Made by a program: the position numbers and the translations under genes | From: Glycocaulis sp. | GTDB taxonomy: Bacteria > Pseudomonadota > Alphaproteobacteria > Caulobacterales > Maricaulaceae | Reading direction: 5' to 3' | NCBI GenBank assembly: GCA_022565665.1 | Contig: JAIUMI010000018.1 | Span: 1-49,296 of the forward strand | DNA: 49,296 bases | The notes under the pieces: model-generated | The model's database searches: none | What the model saw: only the letters and a program-made list of their open reading frames with translations | What the model was told of the DNA's origin: nothing | In this document: positions 35,978-44,862 of the stretch, piece by piece | Layout: each line of letters starts with the position of its first letter | Position numbering within the stretch: position 1 is the first letter of the stretch

Positions 35978-38515
35978 ATGGCGTTACCGAAACTGCGCGC
36001 AGCCCTCATGGCGGCGGCTTCTCCGTTCATCGGGGCGCGGGGCGCGCCCGCGCAGGACGCGGCCGGCCCCCGTCAGGTCGAGGTCATCACCGTCACGGCC
36101 CAGCAGCGCGAGCAGAGCCTGCAGGATGTTCCGATCGCGGTGTCGGCGTTCAATCAGGCCCAGCTGGAAAGTTCCGGCATTCGCGACATCAAGGACCTGA
36201 TTGTTCTGGCACCCGGCCTGATGGTCACGTCCACCCAGTCTGAGACCATTACGACCGCGCGCGTGCGCGGCGTCGGCACGGTGGGCGACAATTTCGGCCT
36301 TGAAAGCTCTGTCGGCGTTTACATTGACGGCGTGTTCCGCGCCCGTAACGGCGTGGGCTTCGGCGATCTGGGCGAACTGCAGCGCATCGAGGTGCTGCGC
36401 GGCCCGCAAGGCACGCTGTTCGGCAAGAACACTTCTGCCGGCGTGCTTAACATCATCACGCAAGCGCCTGAGTTCGAGTTCGGCGGCACCGCCGAGCTGA
36501 CCGTCGGCAATTACGATCTGCGCCGCGCGTCCGGCTCGATCACTGGCCCGATCGTGGACGACGTGCTGGCCTTCCGCCTGTTTGCGGTGACCAATCAGCG
36601 CGACGGCTTCACCACGCTCAATGTCCGCGACGCGTCGGGCGACCGGGTGCGTGATTCCGAAACGCAGGACTATTACTCGATCCGCGGCCAGCTGCTGTGG
36701 ACGCCGAGCGCCACGGTGACCGGCCGTATCATCGCGGACTTCTCCGACCGCTCTGAATTCTGCTGCTCGGCCGTGCAATGGGATTATGATCCGACCATCG
36801 CTGGCATTGTCGGCTCGCTGGGCGGTCAGGTCCTCAGCCCGGCCAACCCGTCCGCGCGTCAGGCCTTCGCCAACAATGAGTACCGTCAGGACGTGACTGA
36901 TTGGGGCCTGTCAGCCCAGTTCGATGTCGATTTTGGCGAAGCCAACCTCACCTCCATCACCGCCTACCGGCGCTGGGAGAATGAGCGTACGCAGGACATC
37001 GATTACTCCTCGCTCGACATCGCGCAGCGCGCCGATGGCAATTTCACAGACCTCGACCGCTTCAGCCAGGAATTCCGCCTGCAAGGCGTGCGTGGCAATC
37101 TGGACTGGCTGGTCGGTGCCTTCTACTCCCGCGAGGAGCTGGAACTGGGTGATGCCATCCGCTTCGGCACACAGTGGGAGCCCTTCCTCGGCATTCTGCT
37201 GACCGCACCGTCGGGCGCACCGACGCCGACGGGCGTGCGCGACACGATCTTCAATCTGACCGGCGGCGCAGTGGACATCCCGTTCGGATCAGCCATTCCG
37301 GGCGGTTCGGGCGTCAGCCAGGATCTGTATGACCAGACGGCGACCAGCTGGGCGGCCTTCACCCACAACACCTATGCCTTCACTGACCGCTTCTCGGTGA
37401 CGGCGGGCCTGCGCTACACGCGCGAGGAGAAGGACGTCACGGCGAGCTTCTCGACCAACTCGCCGCCGGCCTGCGCCGCGCTGGAAGGCGCGTTCGGCTT
37501 CAACCCGGTGGCCGGCTGGGTGCAGGCGGCGACGGCCATGGGCCTGCCCGCTGCCCAGATCACCGGCGGTGCAGTGGCCATTGGCAATATCTGCCTGCCC
37601 TATGCCCGCTCCGGTCTCGACAATACCGGCTATGACCAGTCCCGCGTGGACGAAGAATGGTCCGGCACGCTGCGCGCCCAGTACGACCTGACCGATGAGG
37701 TCATGGTTTATGCAGGCTGGTCGCGCGGCTTCAAGGCTGGCGGGTTCAATCTCGACCGTCAGTTCAACGGGCCGGTCGGCGCAACCGGTTACACCAATGT
37801 GGACACCTCCTTCGCACCGGAAACGATCAGCGCATGGGAGGCCGGCTTCAAGTCGCGCCTGTTCGGCAACGTCCTGCAGCTGAACGGCAATTTCTTCTAT
37901 CAGGATATCGAGGACTTCCAGCTCAACACGTTTAACGGCACCGCCTTTGTGGTGGAGTCGGTGGACGAGGCGCGCTCCTACGGCGCGGAGTTTGACTTCC
38001 TGTGGGCCACGCCGGTCGAAGGGCTCGATGTCTCGGGCGGGTATGCCTACGTCAACACGCTCTATGAGACGGTCAATACCGGCGACGGGCTGATTGATGC
38101 ACTGGAAGGGGAAAGCTTCTCGCTCTCGCCGGAACATTTCCTCAACTTGGCCGTCAATTACGAGGCCTCGCTGGGCGGCAATCTGATCACCCGCATGGGC
38201 TTCGATACCCGGTATGTCTCCGGCTACAATACCGGCTCGGACAATGACCCGGAGAAGTTCCAGTCCGCCTTCACCCTGCTCAATGCCCGTATCGGCATTG
38301 GCTCGAATGACGAGCGCTGGTTCCTCGAGCTGTGGGGCCGCAACCTGACCGACGAGACCTATGCGCAGGTGGCGTTTGACGCCTTCGCACAAGGCCGCCG
38401 CGGCCAGGCCGGCGCTGATGCCGGGGAGTGGACCCAGCCGCGCAACACTGCGAGCTATAATGCCTTCCTCGGTGCCCCGCGCACCTACGGCATTACGCTG
38501 CGTTCGCGCTTCTAG
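35978..38515 (+). CDS. TonB-dependent outer-membrane receptor 2
   Basis: 845 residues. Signal peptide about 1-26 (ending near APAQ), a plug beginning VEVITVTAQQREQSLQDVPI and containing IEVLRGPQGTLFGKNTSAG, and a barrel with aromatic-rich extracellular loops. The C-terminus ends ITLRSRF, the normal BamA recognition signal with a final Phe. ATG 35978 follows GGAGGAAA; the frame is open further upstream, but that part is not receptor-like. It is related to receptor 1 in the plug but much longer, so the two are probably specialised for different ligands. Family members import siderophores, vitamin B12, glycans or other complex organics; none can be assigned. Confidence 0.92.
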   Translation: MALPKLRAALMAAASPFIGARGAPAQDAAGPRQVEVITVTAQQREQSLQDVPIAVSAFNQAQLESSGIRDIKDLIVLAPGLMVTSTQSETITTARVRGVGTVGDNFGLESSVGVYIDGVFRARNGVGFGDLGELQRIEVLRGPQGTLFGKNTSAGVLNIITQAPEFEFGGTAELTVGNYDLRRASGSITGPIVDDVLAFRLFAVTNQRDGFTTLNVRDASGDRVRDSETQDYYSIRGQLLWTPSATVTGRIIADFSDRSEFCCSAVQWDYDPTIAGIVGSLGGQVLSPANPSARQAFANNEYRQDVTDWGLSAQFDVDFGEANLTSITAYRRWENERTQDIDYSSLDIAQRADGNFTDLDRFSQEFRLQGVRGNLDWLVGAFYSREELELGDAIRFGTQWEPFLGILLTAPSGAPTPTGVRDTIFNLTGGAVDIPFGSAIPGGSGVSQDLYDQTATSWAAFTHNTYAFTDRFSVTAGLRYTREEKDVTASFSTNSPPACAALEGAFGFNPVAGWVQAATAMGLPAAQITGGAVAIGNICLPYARSGLDNTGYDQSRVDEEWSGTLRAQYDLTDEVMVYAGWSRGFKAGGFNLDRQFNGPVGATGYTNVDTSFAPETISAWEAGFKSRLFGNVLQLNGNFFYQDIEDFQLNTFNGTAFVVESVDEARSYGAEFDFLWATPVEGLDVSGGYAYVNTLYETVNTGDGLIDALEGESFSLSPEHFLNLAVNYEASLGGNLITRMGFDTRYVSGYNTGSDNDPEKFQSAFTLLNARIGIGSNDERWFLELWGRNLTDETYAQVAFDAFAQGRRGQAGADAGEWTQPRNTASYNAFLGAPRTYGITLRSRF

Positions 38516-38539
38516 GCTTCGGCTGCAAGCGAGTACGGG

Positions 38540-38570
38540 AAGGGCCGGGGCACATGCTCCGGCCCTTTTC
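38540..38570 (+). terminator. Rho-independent terminator after receptor 2
   Basis: AAGGGCCGG (38540-38548) pairs with CCGGCCCTT (38559-38567) and is followed by TTC. The loop can extend the stem slightly. Confidence 0.75.
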
Positions 38571-38739
38571 ATTGGGCTTTTTGCGGCGCTATGGCTTCCA
38601 CTTTGCAAACGCTGTGGTGACGGGATTTTTACGCGCGCCCGCCAGAGTGCTGCCATCTTGGATGAGCGCTCCTGTCTCCGGCACTGCAGCATGATACCGC
38701 GTCAGACGGTGCGGCAGCGGCAGGGGGCAGGACATATGA

Positions 38740-39162
38740 GTGGGGTCCGGCACCGTGCTGTTCCTGTTTAACGACGTTGTTTTCAATCTTGGCGATCCTG
38801 AACGCGCGGCTATCGAGACCGGCGCCCCGCTAACCGCGGCAGACCTGCGGGCGCTCAGCCCGGGGCGCTGCATCAAGCTGGTGCGCGAGGCGATCTGGAT
38901 GGATCCCGATATCGCCCGCAATTCTCCGCACAAGGCGCGTTTTCTCGCCGCCCTGATTGGCTGGAAGGGCGATGAAGCTAACGCCATGCTGGCGCTCCGC
39001 CCGAGCGGCGCGAAGGGGCCGGAGCATGTGCAGGTCCGGATCGCTTCGGTTGGTCTGGCGGTGATGATCCAGCTGAAAGGTCTGCAGGATCACAACATGA
39101 TGAGCGCGCGGGCCGCCAATGACGCGGTGTGGCTGCACGCGCCGCAGCGCTTGCGCGCATAA
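38740..39162 (+). CDS. Hypothetical protein
   Basis: 140 residues if GTG 38740 is the start; GTG 38755 would give 135. GGGGGCAGGA lies about 9 bp upstream. The chain is soluble, with no signal peptide or membrane helix. It opens with a hydrophobic strand (TVLFLFNDVVFNLGDPERAA), followed by helices and a segment HVQVRIASVGLAVMIQLKGLQ. No motif recognised. It is 52 bp upstream of prfC on the same strand and may be in its transcript. Confidence 0.6.
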   Translation: MGSGTVLFLFNDVVFNLGDPERAAIETGAPLTAADLRALSPGRCIKLVREAIWMDPDIARNSPHKARFLAALIGWKGDEANAMLALRPSGAKGPEHVQVRIASVGLAVMIQLKGLQDHNMMSARAANDAVWLHAPQRLRA

Positions 39163-39214
39163 GAAGCGATTGCTAGGTCCGGGCGCGAAACAGTTTCGTT
39201 AGCCAGGACTGGCC

Positions 39215-40819
39215 ATGACCTCCCCCACAAACGTGTCGCCCGAATGGGCGCGGCGGCGCACCTTTGCCATCATCTCCCACCCGGACGCCGGTAAAACGAC
39301 GCTTACGGAAAACATCCTGCTCAGCGCGGGCGCGATCCGCCTGGCCGGACAGGTCAAGGCACGCGGTGAGAACCGGCGCACCCAGTCAGACTGGATGAAG
39401 ATCGAGCGCGAGCGGGGCATTTCCGTCTCCGCGTCGGTGATGACGTATGAGTATGGCGGGCTTCTGTTCAACCTGCTCGATACGCCCGGCCACGAGGACT
39501 TCTCCGAGGACACGTACCGCACGCTCACGGCCGCCGACAGCGCGATCATGGTGCTGGACGCGGCCAAGGGCGTAGAGCCGCGCACGCTCAAGCTCGTCGA
39601 GGTGTGCCGCCTTCGCGACATCCCGATCCTCACCTTCATCAACAAGATGGACCGTGAGGCGATGGACCCGTCCGAACTGCTGGACGATATCCAGGACAAG
39701 CTGGCGCTGGATGCTGCGCCCATGCAGTGGCCGTCCGGCTCCGGCAACCGGTTCAAGGGGGTAGCGGACCTCGAACGTGACGAGTTCGTGGTCTATCGCC
39801 GCCCCTCTGCCGATGATGACGAGCCGGTGAGAAGCCAGCGCGTCTCCCTGTCCGGCAACGAGATCGCCTCGATCCTGAACGAAGCCGAGCTGGCCGAGCT
39901 GCGCGAAGGTGCGGACCTGGCGCGCGAGGTCTGCCCCAGCTTCAACCTGCAGAGCTATCGCGAAGGGCATATGACGCCGGTCTATTTCGGCTCGGCCCTG
40001 CGCCAGTTCGGCATATTCGAGCTGCTCGAAGCGCTAAAGCAGGTTGCACCCGGACCGGAGGCCCAGCCTGCGACAGGCGGCGCCACGCCGGAGCTGACGC
40101 CCGATGGCAAGGAGGTGGCCGGCTTCGTCTTCAAGGTGCAGGCCAATATGGACCCGAACCACCGCGACCGGGTGGCCTTCATGCGGCTGTGCTCAGGCAC
40201 CTTCAAACGCGGCATGAAGCTCAAAACCGATAGCGGCAAGCTGCTCACGGTCTCCAGCCCTATCATGTTCTTCGCCCAGGACCGGGAACTGGCCGAGGAA
40301 GCCTATGCCGGTGACGTGATCGGCGTGCCCAACCACGGCGCGCTGCGCGTCGGCGATACGCTCTCTGAGAGCGGCAGATGGCGGGTGGCGGGCATTCCGA
40401 ACTTTGCCCCTGAACTGCTGCGCCGGGCGCGGCTGAAAGATCCGCTCAAAGCCAAGCACCTGAAAAAAGCACTGGAAAGCCTTGCCGAGGAAGGCGTCAC
40501 CCAGCTTTTCCGTCTGCAGGTCGGCGGCGACTTCGTGGTCGGCGCGGTCGGCGCGCTGCAGATCGACGTGATGGCAGAGCGTGTGGCGGCTGAATACAAT
40601 CTGGAAGTCACATTCGAACCGAGTCCCTATGATACCGCGCGCTGGATCACCGGGGACAGGGACAAGCTGGACGCCTTCATAGACCGGCATAAGTCAGCCA
40701 TAGCCGAAGATATTGATGGCGCACTGGTCTTCATGGCCAAGAGCGCCTGGGAAGTCTCCTATACTGCGGAGAAGTTCCCTGACATTGCCTTCCACAAAGC
40801 CAAGGAGCGCCGCGCATAA
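39215..40819 (+). CDS. prfC: Peptide chain release factor 3
   Basis: 534 residues, a translational GTPase that recycles RF1/RF2 from the ribosome. G motifs: SHPDAGKTT (G1), the switch I region around ERERGISVSAS, LDTPGHEDF (G3) and NKMDREAMDP (G4). The C-terminal domains follow the usual RF3 order (FKVQANMDPNHRDRVAFMR; QLFRLQVGGDFVVGAVGALQ). Start ATG 39215 follows AGGA. Its stop TAA shares one base with the ATG of the mscS gene, so the pair is coupled. Confidence 0.95.
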   Translation: MTSPTNVSPEWARRRTFAIISHPDAGKTTLTENILLSAGAIRLAGQVKARGENRRTQSDWMKIERERGISVSASVMTYEYGGLLFNLLDTPGHEDFSEDTYRTLTAADSAIMVLDAAKGVEPRTLKLVEVCRLRDIPILTFINKMDREAMDPSELLDDIQDKLALDAAPMQWPSGSGNRFKGVADLERDEFVVYRRPSADDDEPVRSQRVSLSGNEIASILNEAELAELREGADLAREVCPSFNLQSYREGHMTPVYFGSALRQFGIFELLEALKQVAPGPEAQPATGGATPELTPDGKEVAGFVFKVQANMDPNHRDRVAFMRLCSGTFKRGMKLKTDSGKLLTVSSPIMFFAQDRELAEEAYAGDVIGVPNHGALRVGDTLSESGRWRVAGIPNFAPELLRRARLKDPLKAKHLKKALESLAEEGVTQLFRLQVGGDFVVGAVGALQIDVMAERVAAEYNLEVTFEPSPYDTARWITGDRDKLDAFIDRHKSAIAEDIDGALVFMAKSAWEVSYTAEKFPDIAFHKAKERRA

Positions 40820-42024
40820 TGGACACTCTCACCGATCTCTGGGCCATTGTTCTCGATGTCTGGAACACGAGTTTTCTGGGTCTGAATGTCGGTCAGGCGC
40901 TTATTGGCCTCCTGGTCATATCGCTGGCGTTCGCAGTCCGGGGTGTGTGCACCTGGCTGATCACGAAATTCCTGCTGGCCCATGCCCAGAAATCCACCAC
41001 CAAGCTGGACGAGAAGGTGGTGCGTGCGCTTTCCGGCCCGATCCGGCTGATCCCGGTGATTATCGGTGTCTATATCGCGGTGCTGATCGTCGGGCTGGAC
41101 CAGCCCGATGGCGAAGGCCCCGGCATCAATATCGTGCGTACCCTGATCGTCATCGCGATCTTCTGGGCGCTGCACAACGTGGTCACGCCGATCTCCTACC
41201 TGCTCTCCCCCCTGCAGCGGGCGCTGGGACCGGTGCTGGTGGACTGGCTGGCCAAGACCTTGCGCATTCTCTTCATCATTGTGGGTGCCGGGGCGGTGCT
41301 CCAGCTCTGGGGTATTCCGGTGGCACCGATCGTGGCAGGCCTCGGCCTGTTTGGCGTGGCGGTCGGTCTTGGCGCGCAGGACCTGTTCAAGAATCTCATT
41401 TCCGGCCTGCTGGTGCTGACCGAGAAGCGCTTCCTGCCGGGTGAGTGGATTCATGTCGATGGCGTGGTCGAAGGCATTGTCGAGCAGATCAATTTCCGCT
41501 CCACACTGGTCCGGCGTTTTGATCGTTCGCCGGTCTATGTGCCCAATTCCTTCCTGTCAGACAGGGCCGTGACGAACTTCTCGCGCATGACTCACCGCCG
41601 GATCCTCTGGACCATCGGGGTGGAGTACAAGACCACGACCGAGCAGCTGCGCTATATCTGTGACAAGACGCTGGAATGGCTGGACAACCACTCCGGTTTC
41701 GCCCGTCCCCCTGAAGTGCCGCTGGCGATGCGGGTCGACAGTTTCGGGGCGTCCTCCATCGACCTTCTTCTCGTGTGCTTCACCAATACGACGGCCTGGA
41801 ATGAGTGGCTGGAACTGAAAGAGGAGCTTGCCTTTGCGATGAAGGAAATCGTCGAGGGCGCCGGCACCGCCTTCGCCTTCCCGTCCACCAGCGTCTACAT
41901 GGATAATGGCGCAGAGGTGTTCGTGCCCCCAGAGGTGGAGAGCCACGCCCGCGCCCGCCTTGAAAGCGCAGAGCCCGAGCAGCCCGAGGATGCACTCGCC
42001 CGCGTGGAGGAAAGCGACGATTGA
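40819..42024 (+). CDS. MscS family mechanosensitive channel
   Basis: 401 residues, small-conductance mechanosensitive channel protecting against osmotic downshock. Four to five N-terminal helices (roughly 20-45, 70-95, 105-125, 140-165) precede the pore helix TM3 (APIVAGLGLFGVAVGLGAQD) and the beta domain (LVLTEKRFLPGEWIHVDG; VEQINFRSTLVRRFD; VYVPNSFLSDRAVTNFSR). The C-terminal cap domain is present, with an acidic tail (EQPEDALARVEESDD). ATG 40819 overlaps the prfC stop; its own stop overlaps the TTG of a 48-codon ORF. Confidence 0.93.
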   Translation: MDTLTDLWAIVLDVWNTSFLGLNVGQALIGLLVISLAFAVRGVCTWLITKFLLAHAQKSTTKLDEKVVRALSGPIRLIPVIIGVYIAVLIVGLDQPDGEGPGINIVRTLIVIAIFWALHNVVTPISYLLSPLQRALGPVLVDWLAKTLRILFIIVGAGAVLQLWGIPVAPIVAGLGLFGVAVGLGAQDLFKNLISGLLVLTEKRFLPGEWIHVDGVVEGIVEQINFRSTLVRRFDRSPVYVPNSFLSDRAVTNFSRMTHRRILWTIGVEYKTTTEQLRYICDKTLEWLDNHSGFARPPEVPLAMRVDSFGASSIDLLLVCFTNTTAWNEWLELKEELAFAMKEIVEGAGTAFAFPSTSVYMDNGAEVFVPPEVESHARARLESAEPEQPEDALARVEESDD

Positions 42025-42167
42025 GCCCGAAGGCGCGCACATCGAAACCCAACCCGGTTGCGCGCGGCCTTTCACGGCGCTCGCGCAAGGCCGGCGCCAT
42101 GCCCACAAAGAAGGGCAAGGGCTCGATCTACAAGCGCCACCCCAAGCACAGGGGCGATGAGGCGTAG
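42021..42167 (+). CDS. arfA: ArfA-like alternative ribosome-rescue factor (48 residues)
   Basis: 48-codon ORF, shorter than the usual gene-calling cutoff. TTG start at 42021 overlaps the mscS stop (TTGA); GGAGG at 42006-42010 gives a strong ribosome-binding site with a 10-bp spacer. The core KKGKGS-I-YKRHPKH is close to KKGKGS-YMRKGKH of E. coli ArfA, and the 19 residues between the conserved Asn (NPVARGL versus NAIEALL) and KKGKGS have the same length in both. ArfA recruits RF2 to ribosomes stalled without a stop codon and places its basic tail in the empty mRNA channel. The C-terminus here is rich in Lys/Arg/His as needed. Sitting two genes behind prfC (release factor 3) fits a termination role. 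Function is inferred from the motif, not shown. Confidence 0.6.
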   Translation: MSPKARTSKPNPVARGLSRRSRKAGAMPTKKGKGSIYKRHPKHRGDEA

Positions 42168-42190
42168 GGGGCTGATGCTCAGCCCCTCTT
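42168..42190 (+). terminator. Hairpin directly after the ArfA-like stop codon
   Basis: GGGGCTGA (42168-42175) pairs with TCAGCCCC (42179-42186), loop TGC, tail TCTTCCTCTC. The stem begins at the first base after the TAG stop. It could be a terminator, or an RNase III-type structure as in E. coli arfA mRNA. Confidence 0.65.
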
Positions 42191-42268
42191 CCTCTCTCGC
42201 GAAAACGGCCGCCCGCGCGGATGCGCGGAACATCGCAGCCCGGATGGGCTGCGGAACCAACAACCTGC

Positions 42269-43354
42269 CTAAGCCGCCTTCATTTCCTTGCGCATGCGCC
42301 AGAAGCGCAAGGCCCGTTCGGCGTCGTCACGGGTAATGCCGGCGTAAAGCTCGCCGAGCGCCTGGGCTTCGCTCGACAGATTGTTCGCGCTCTGCCGGCG
42401 CAGGACGGCAAGCGTGACGAACAAGGCCTTGTCAAAGCCGGCGGCCTTGCAGATCAGGGCGAGCCCGTCCGGGCTGGGATGGCGAAGCGCGCGCTCTGCA
42501 GCCGTGTAGTCCACGCCGGACAGATCGGCGAGGGCGGCAATGCACTTGACCCTCTGGCCTTCGCGCAGGAGCCGCACCAGCAAAGAGCCGTCGAGCGATT
42601 TGCGCACGCGCTGGGCGAGCACGAACCGGCGGGCCTCGGCAATCTCGCGGTCATCGGCCAGGCGCGCTTCCAGCCGCGCATGAGACGCGGCCATGGCGGC
42701 GTCGGCGGCGGCCGGATCAAGCTTTTCAAACCGCTTCATGATCCGCTCGCGCAGGCTCGTCTCCACCACGTTCATCAGATCGGCCAGAAGATCGGCGGGC
42801 ATGTCGGCGCGATTGACCATCGGGCCTTGCAGCACGGTGCTGTCCTCGGCCCGGCGCGTCATCGTTTCCAGCGCCGAGCGCGACAGGGCTGCGCCGTCAT
42901 TGGCGGCAAGGCGGGCCAGCGTCTCGTCATCGCCGCGCGCCACGATGGCGTCGGCCACGCGCTCCGGCACGTCTTCGCGTCCGGCCATGGCCCGGCGATG
43001 GTCCTCGCCGGCTTCCTCCACGATCCCGATAAGATCGGCCTCGGTCAGCACGCCGGAGCGGGCGAGGATGGGCGCAGCCACCTCAATGGCATCACGTGCC
43101 AGTTGCAGGACGAGCCCACGGGGGGCGATGGGCGCGTCGGCAAAGCGGCGGGCCAGCTCGGCGCGCGCATCCTGTGCGGTCTGCGCCGCCAGCGTGGAAA
43201 GCACGTGATCGAACTGGAAATGGGCTTCGGTGCCGTCGGGCGGCGTTTCGTCGAAGAACAGGTCGGTGACCTCGCGCAGCAGGGCACGGCGGCGCTCGGA
43301 GGATTTCTCCCGCGCCAGCTCGGTCAGGCGGTAAAGACGGCTTTCGGTGCCCAT
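42269..43354 (-). CDS. DUF2336 domain-containing protein
   Basis: 361-residue soluble, all-helical protein with HEAT-like repeated segments (EDVPERVADAIVARGDDETLARLAAN; DLSGVDYTAAERALRHPSPDGL). DUF2336 is largely confined to alphaproteobacteria and has no settled function; some members lie near cell-cycle or signalling genes. Start at ATG 43354 is the only one giving the usual N-terminus. Nothing is truncated. Confidence 0.8.
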   Translation of the reverse strand: MGTESRLYRLTELAREKSSERRRALLREVTDLFFDETPPDGTEAHFQFDHVLSTLAAQTAQDARAELARRFADAPIAPRGLVLQLARDAIEVAAPILARSGVLTEADLIGIVEEAGEDHRRAMAGREDVPERVADAIVARGDDETLARLAANDGAALSRSALETMTRRAEDSTVLQGPMVNRADMPADLLADLMNVVETSLRERIMKRFEKLDPAAADAAMAASHARLEARLADDREIAEARRFVLAQRVRKSLDGSLLVRLLREGQRVKCIAALADLSGVDYTAAERALRHPSPDGLALICKAAGFDKALFVTLAVLRRQSANNLSSEAQALGELYAGITRDDAERALRFWRMRKEMKAA

Positions 43355-43462
43355 CGCGTGTGTCCCGCAAGTTTCGCCCGGCGGGGTAGCGCGGGCAGTG
43401 TAAACGCAAGGTTAAAAACGCGCGCAAAACCTGCCCGGGACATCGTTAAATTGTGATCAGGC

Positions 43463-43861
43463 TTAACGCTCGGGAAATAGCTGGCCGGACGGGTCGGCCG
43501 GGCGTGTGGAGCGCGGTGCGCCCAGCGCCCTGACGGCATCGAGCTCGCGGGCCGAAAGCTCACGCTCCACTGCGCCGTCAATTCGCGCCGCAAGCGAAGG
43601 CGACAGCCCCGTCACCGCCCCGGGGAAGGGGCGCGGGGTCAAAGGTGCGGCGTGCAGCGTGCAGCGGGCGAGCCAGGCGTGGTGGGTCCAGGCCTGACAG
43701 GCACTCAGCGAGGCGCACGCCTGCGCGCAGGCCTGCCAGTCATGACGCGCGGCGCCCTCCACGCGCATCAGCACCGCGCCGCGCCTTTCCTCGCCGTGCA
43801 ATATGGCGCCGGGCGGCAGGCCGGGCAGGGCAAGGCTGGCTATGAGGGCGGCGATGATCAT
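43463..43861 (-). CDS. Small secreted PAN/Apple-domain protein
   Basis: 132 residues. Signal peptide (MIIAALIASLALPGLPPG). The mature part has four Cys (45, 49, 55, 67) in a PAN-type pattern (DWQACAQACASLSACQAW; LARCTLHAAP; GAVTGL), a fold that binds carbohydrate or protein. The C-terminus is a charged helix and a Pro-rich end. Start set at MIIAAL because the upstream in-frame sequence is not signal-like. Partner unknown; it is divergent from the sodium channel gene. Confidence 0.7.
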   Translation of the reverse strand: MIIAALIASLALPGLPPGAILHGEERRGAVLMRVEGAARHDWQACAQACASLSACQAWTHHAWLARCTLHAAPLTPRPFPGAVTGLSPSLAARIDGAVERELSARELDAVRALGAPRSTRPADPSGQLFPER

Positions 43862-44001
43862 GGAGCCATTTGCGCGCGAAGCGGTGAAGGAAGGGTTTCG
43901 ATGCGTTCGTGCGTGAACACTTCCACACCCCGCCATTGCGCGCCAGCCCCGCAACCGGTTAACGAGAAGCCAGCGGCGGCACACAGCATGGAGAGCGGTG
44001 A

Positions 44002-44862
44002 ATGAGTGATACCCGTACCGGTTTGCGCGGGCGTCTGGACACTCTGGTGGAAAGCGCGCCCTTCCGGCACTTCATCACCGGGCTGATCCTTCTCAACGCC
44101 GTCATTCTCGGCCTTGAGACCTATCCGCTTCCCGCGCCCTTCTTGGGCGCGCTGATGATCGCCGACACGATCATCGTCTATCTCTTCGCGATCGAGATCC
44201 TGCTCAAGCTCTATGCCTGGCGCGCGAAGTTCTTCCGCTCTGGCTGGAACTGGTTCGATCTTGTCGTGGTGACCATTTCGCTCATCCCGGCGGCCGGGCC
44301 ATTTGCGGTCCTGCGCGCGCTGCGTGTCCTGCGCCTTTTCCGCCTGTTCTCGGTCGTGCCGGAAATGCGCCGCGTGGTGATGGCGCTGGGCCGCGCCATT
44401 CCGGGCATGGGCTCGATCATGATGGTGCTGTGCCTGATCTTCTATGTCGGCGCGGTGATGAGCGCGAAGCTCTTCTCCGACACCCATCCCGAATTCTTTG
44501 GCGATCTCGGTGCGGCGGCCTTCACGCTCTTTCAGGTGATGACGCTGGAAAGCTGGTCGATGGGCGTGGCGCGGCCCGTCATCTCCGAGCATCCGCTCGC
44601 CTGGATGTTCTTCGTGCCTTTTATCATCCTGACCAGCTTTGCGGTCCTGAACATGTTCATCGCCGTCATCGTGGACTCGCTTCAGGCCAAGCATTTCGAC
44701 GAGGAGAGCGAACGTCAGGCCAAGGCCACGGACGAGCGCACGCTCCTGCTCGAAGAGGTCCGCTCGATGAAGACTGAAATAGCCGAACTGAAAGCCCTGA
44801 TGCTGGCGAGCCAGGCTCAACCGCCGCGCAAGCGCCCGAAGGCCACCGACAGCTCGGAGTAA
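44002..44862 (+). CDS. Bacterial voltage-gated sodium channel (NaChBac/NavAb type)
   Basis: 286 residues, six-helix channel forming a homotetramer in the inner membrane. S4 carries the voltage-sensing arginines every third position (Arg105, 108, 111, 114 in LRALRVLRLFRLF). The selectivity filter TLESWS (181-186) is that of sodium-selective NavAb-like channels. S6 is FAVLNMFIAVIVDS, followed by a C-terminal neck and coiled coil (about 245-268). The last 46 bases overlap the 3' end of the convergent PBP gene. Likely role: motility, pH or Na+ homeostasis in a salt-adapted cell. Confidence 0.95.
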   Translation: MSDTRTGLRGRLDTLVESAPFRHFITGLILLNAVILGLETYPLPAPFLGALMIADTIIVYLFAIEILLKLYAWRAKFFRSGWNWFDLVVVTISLIPAAGPFAVLRALRVLRLFRLFSVVPEMRRVVMALGRAIPGMGSIMMVLCLIFYVGAVMSAKLFSDTHPEFFGDLGAAAFTLFQVMTLESWSMGVARPVISEHPLAWMFFVPFIILTSFAVLNMFIAVIVDSLQAKHFDEESERQAKATDERTLLLEEVRSMKTEIAELKALMLASQAQPPRKRPKATDSSE

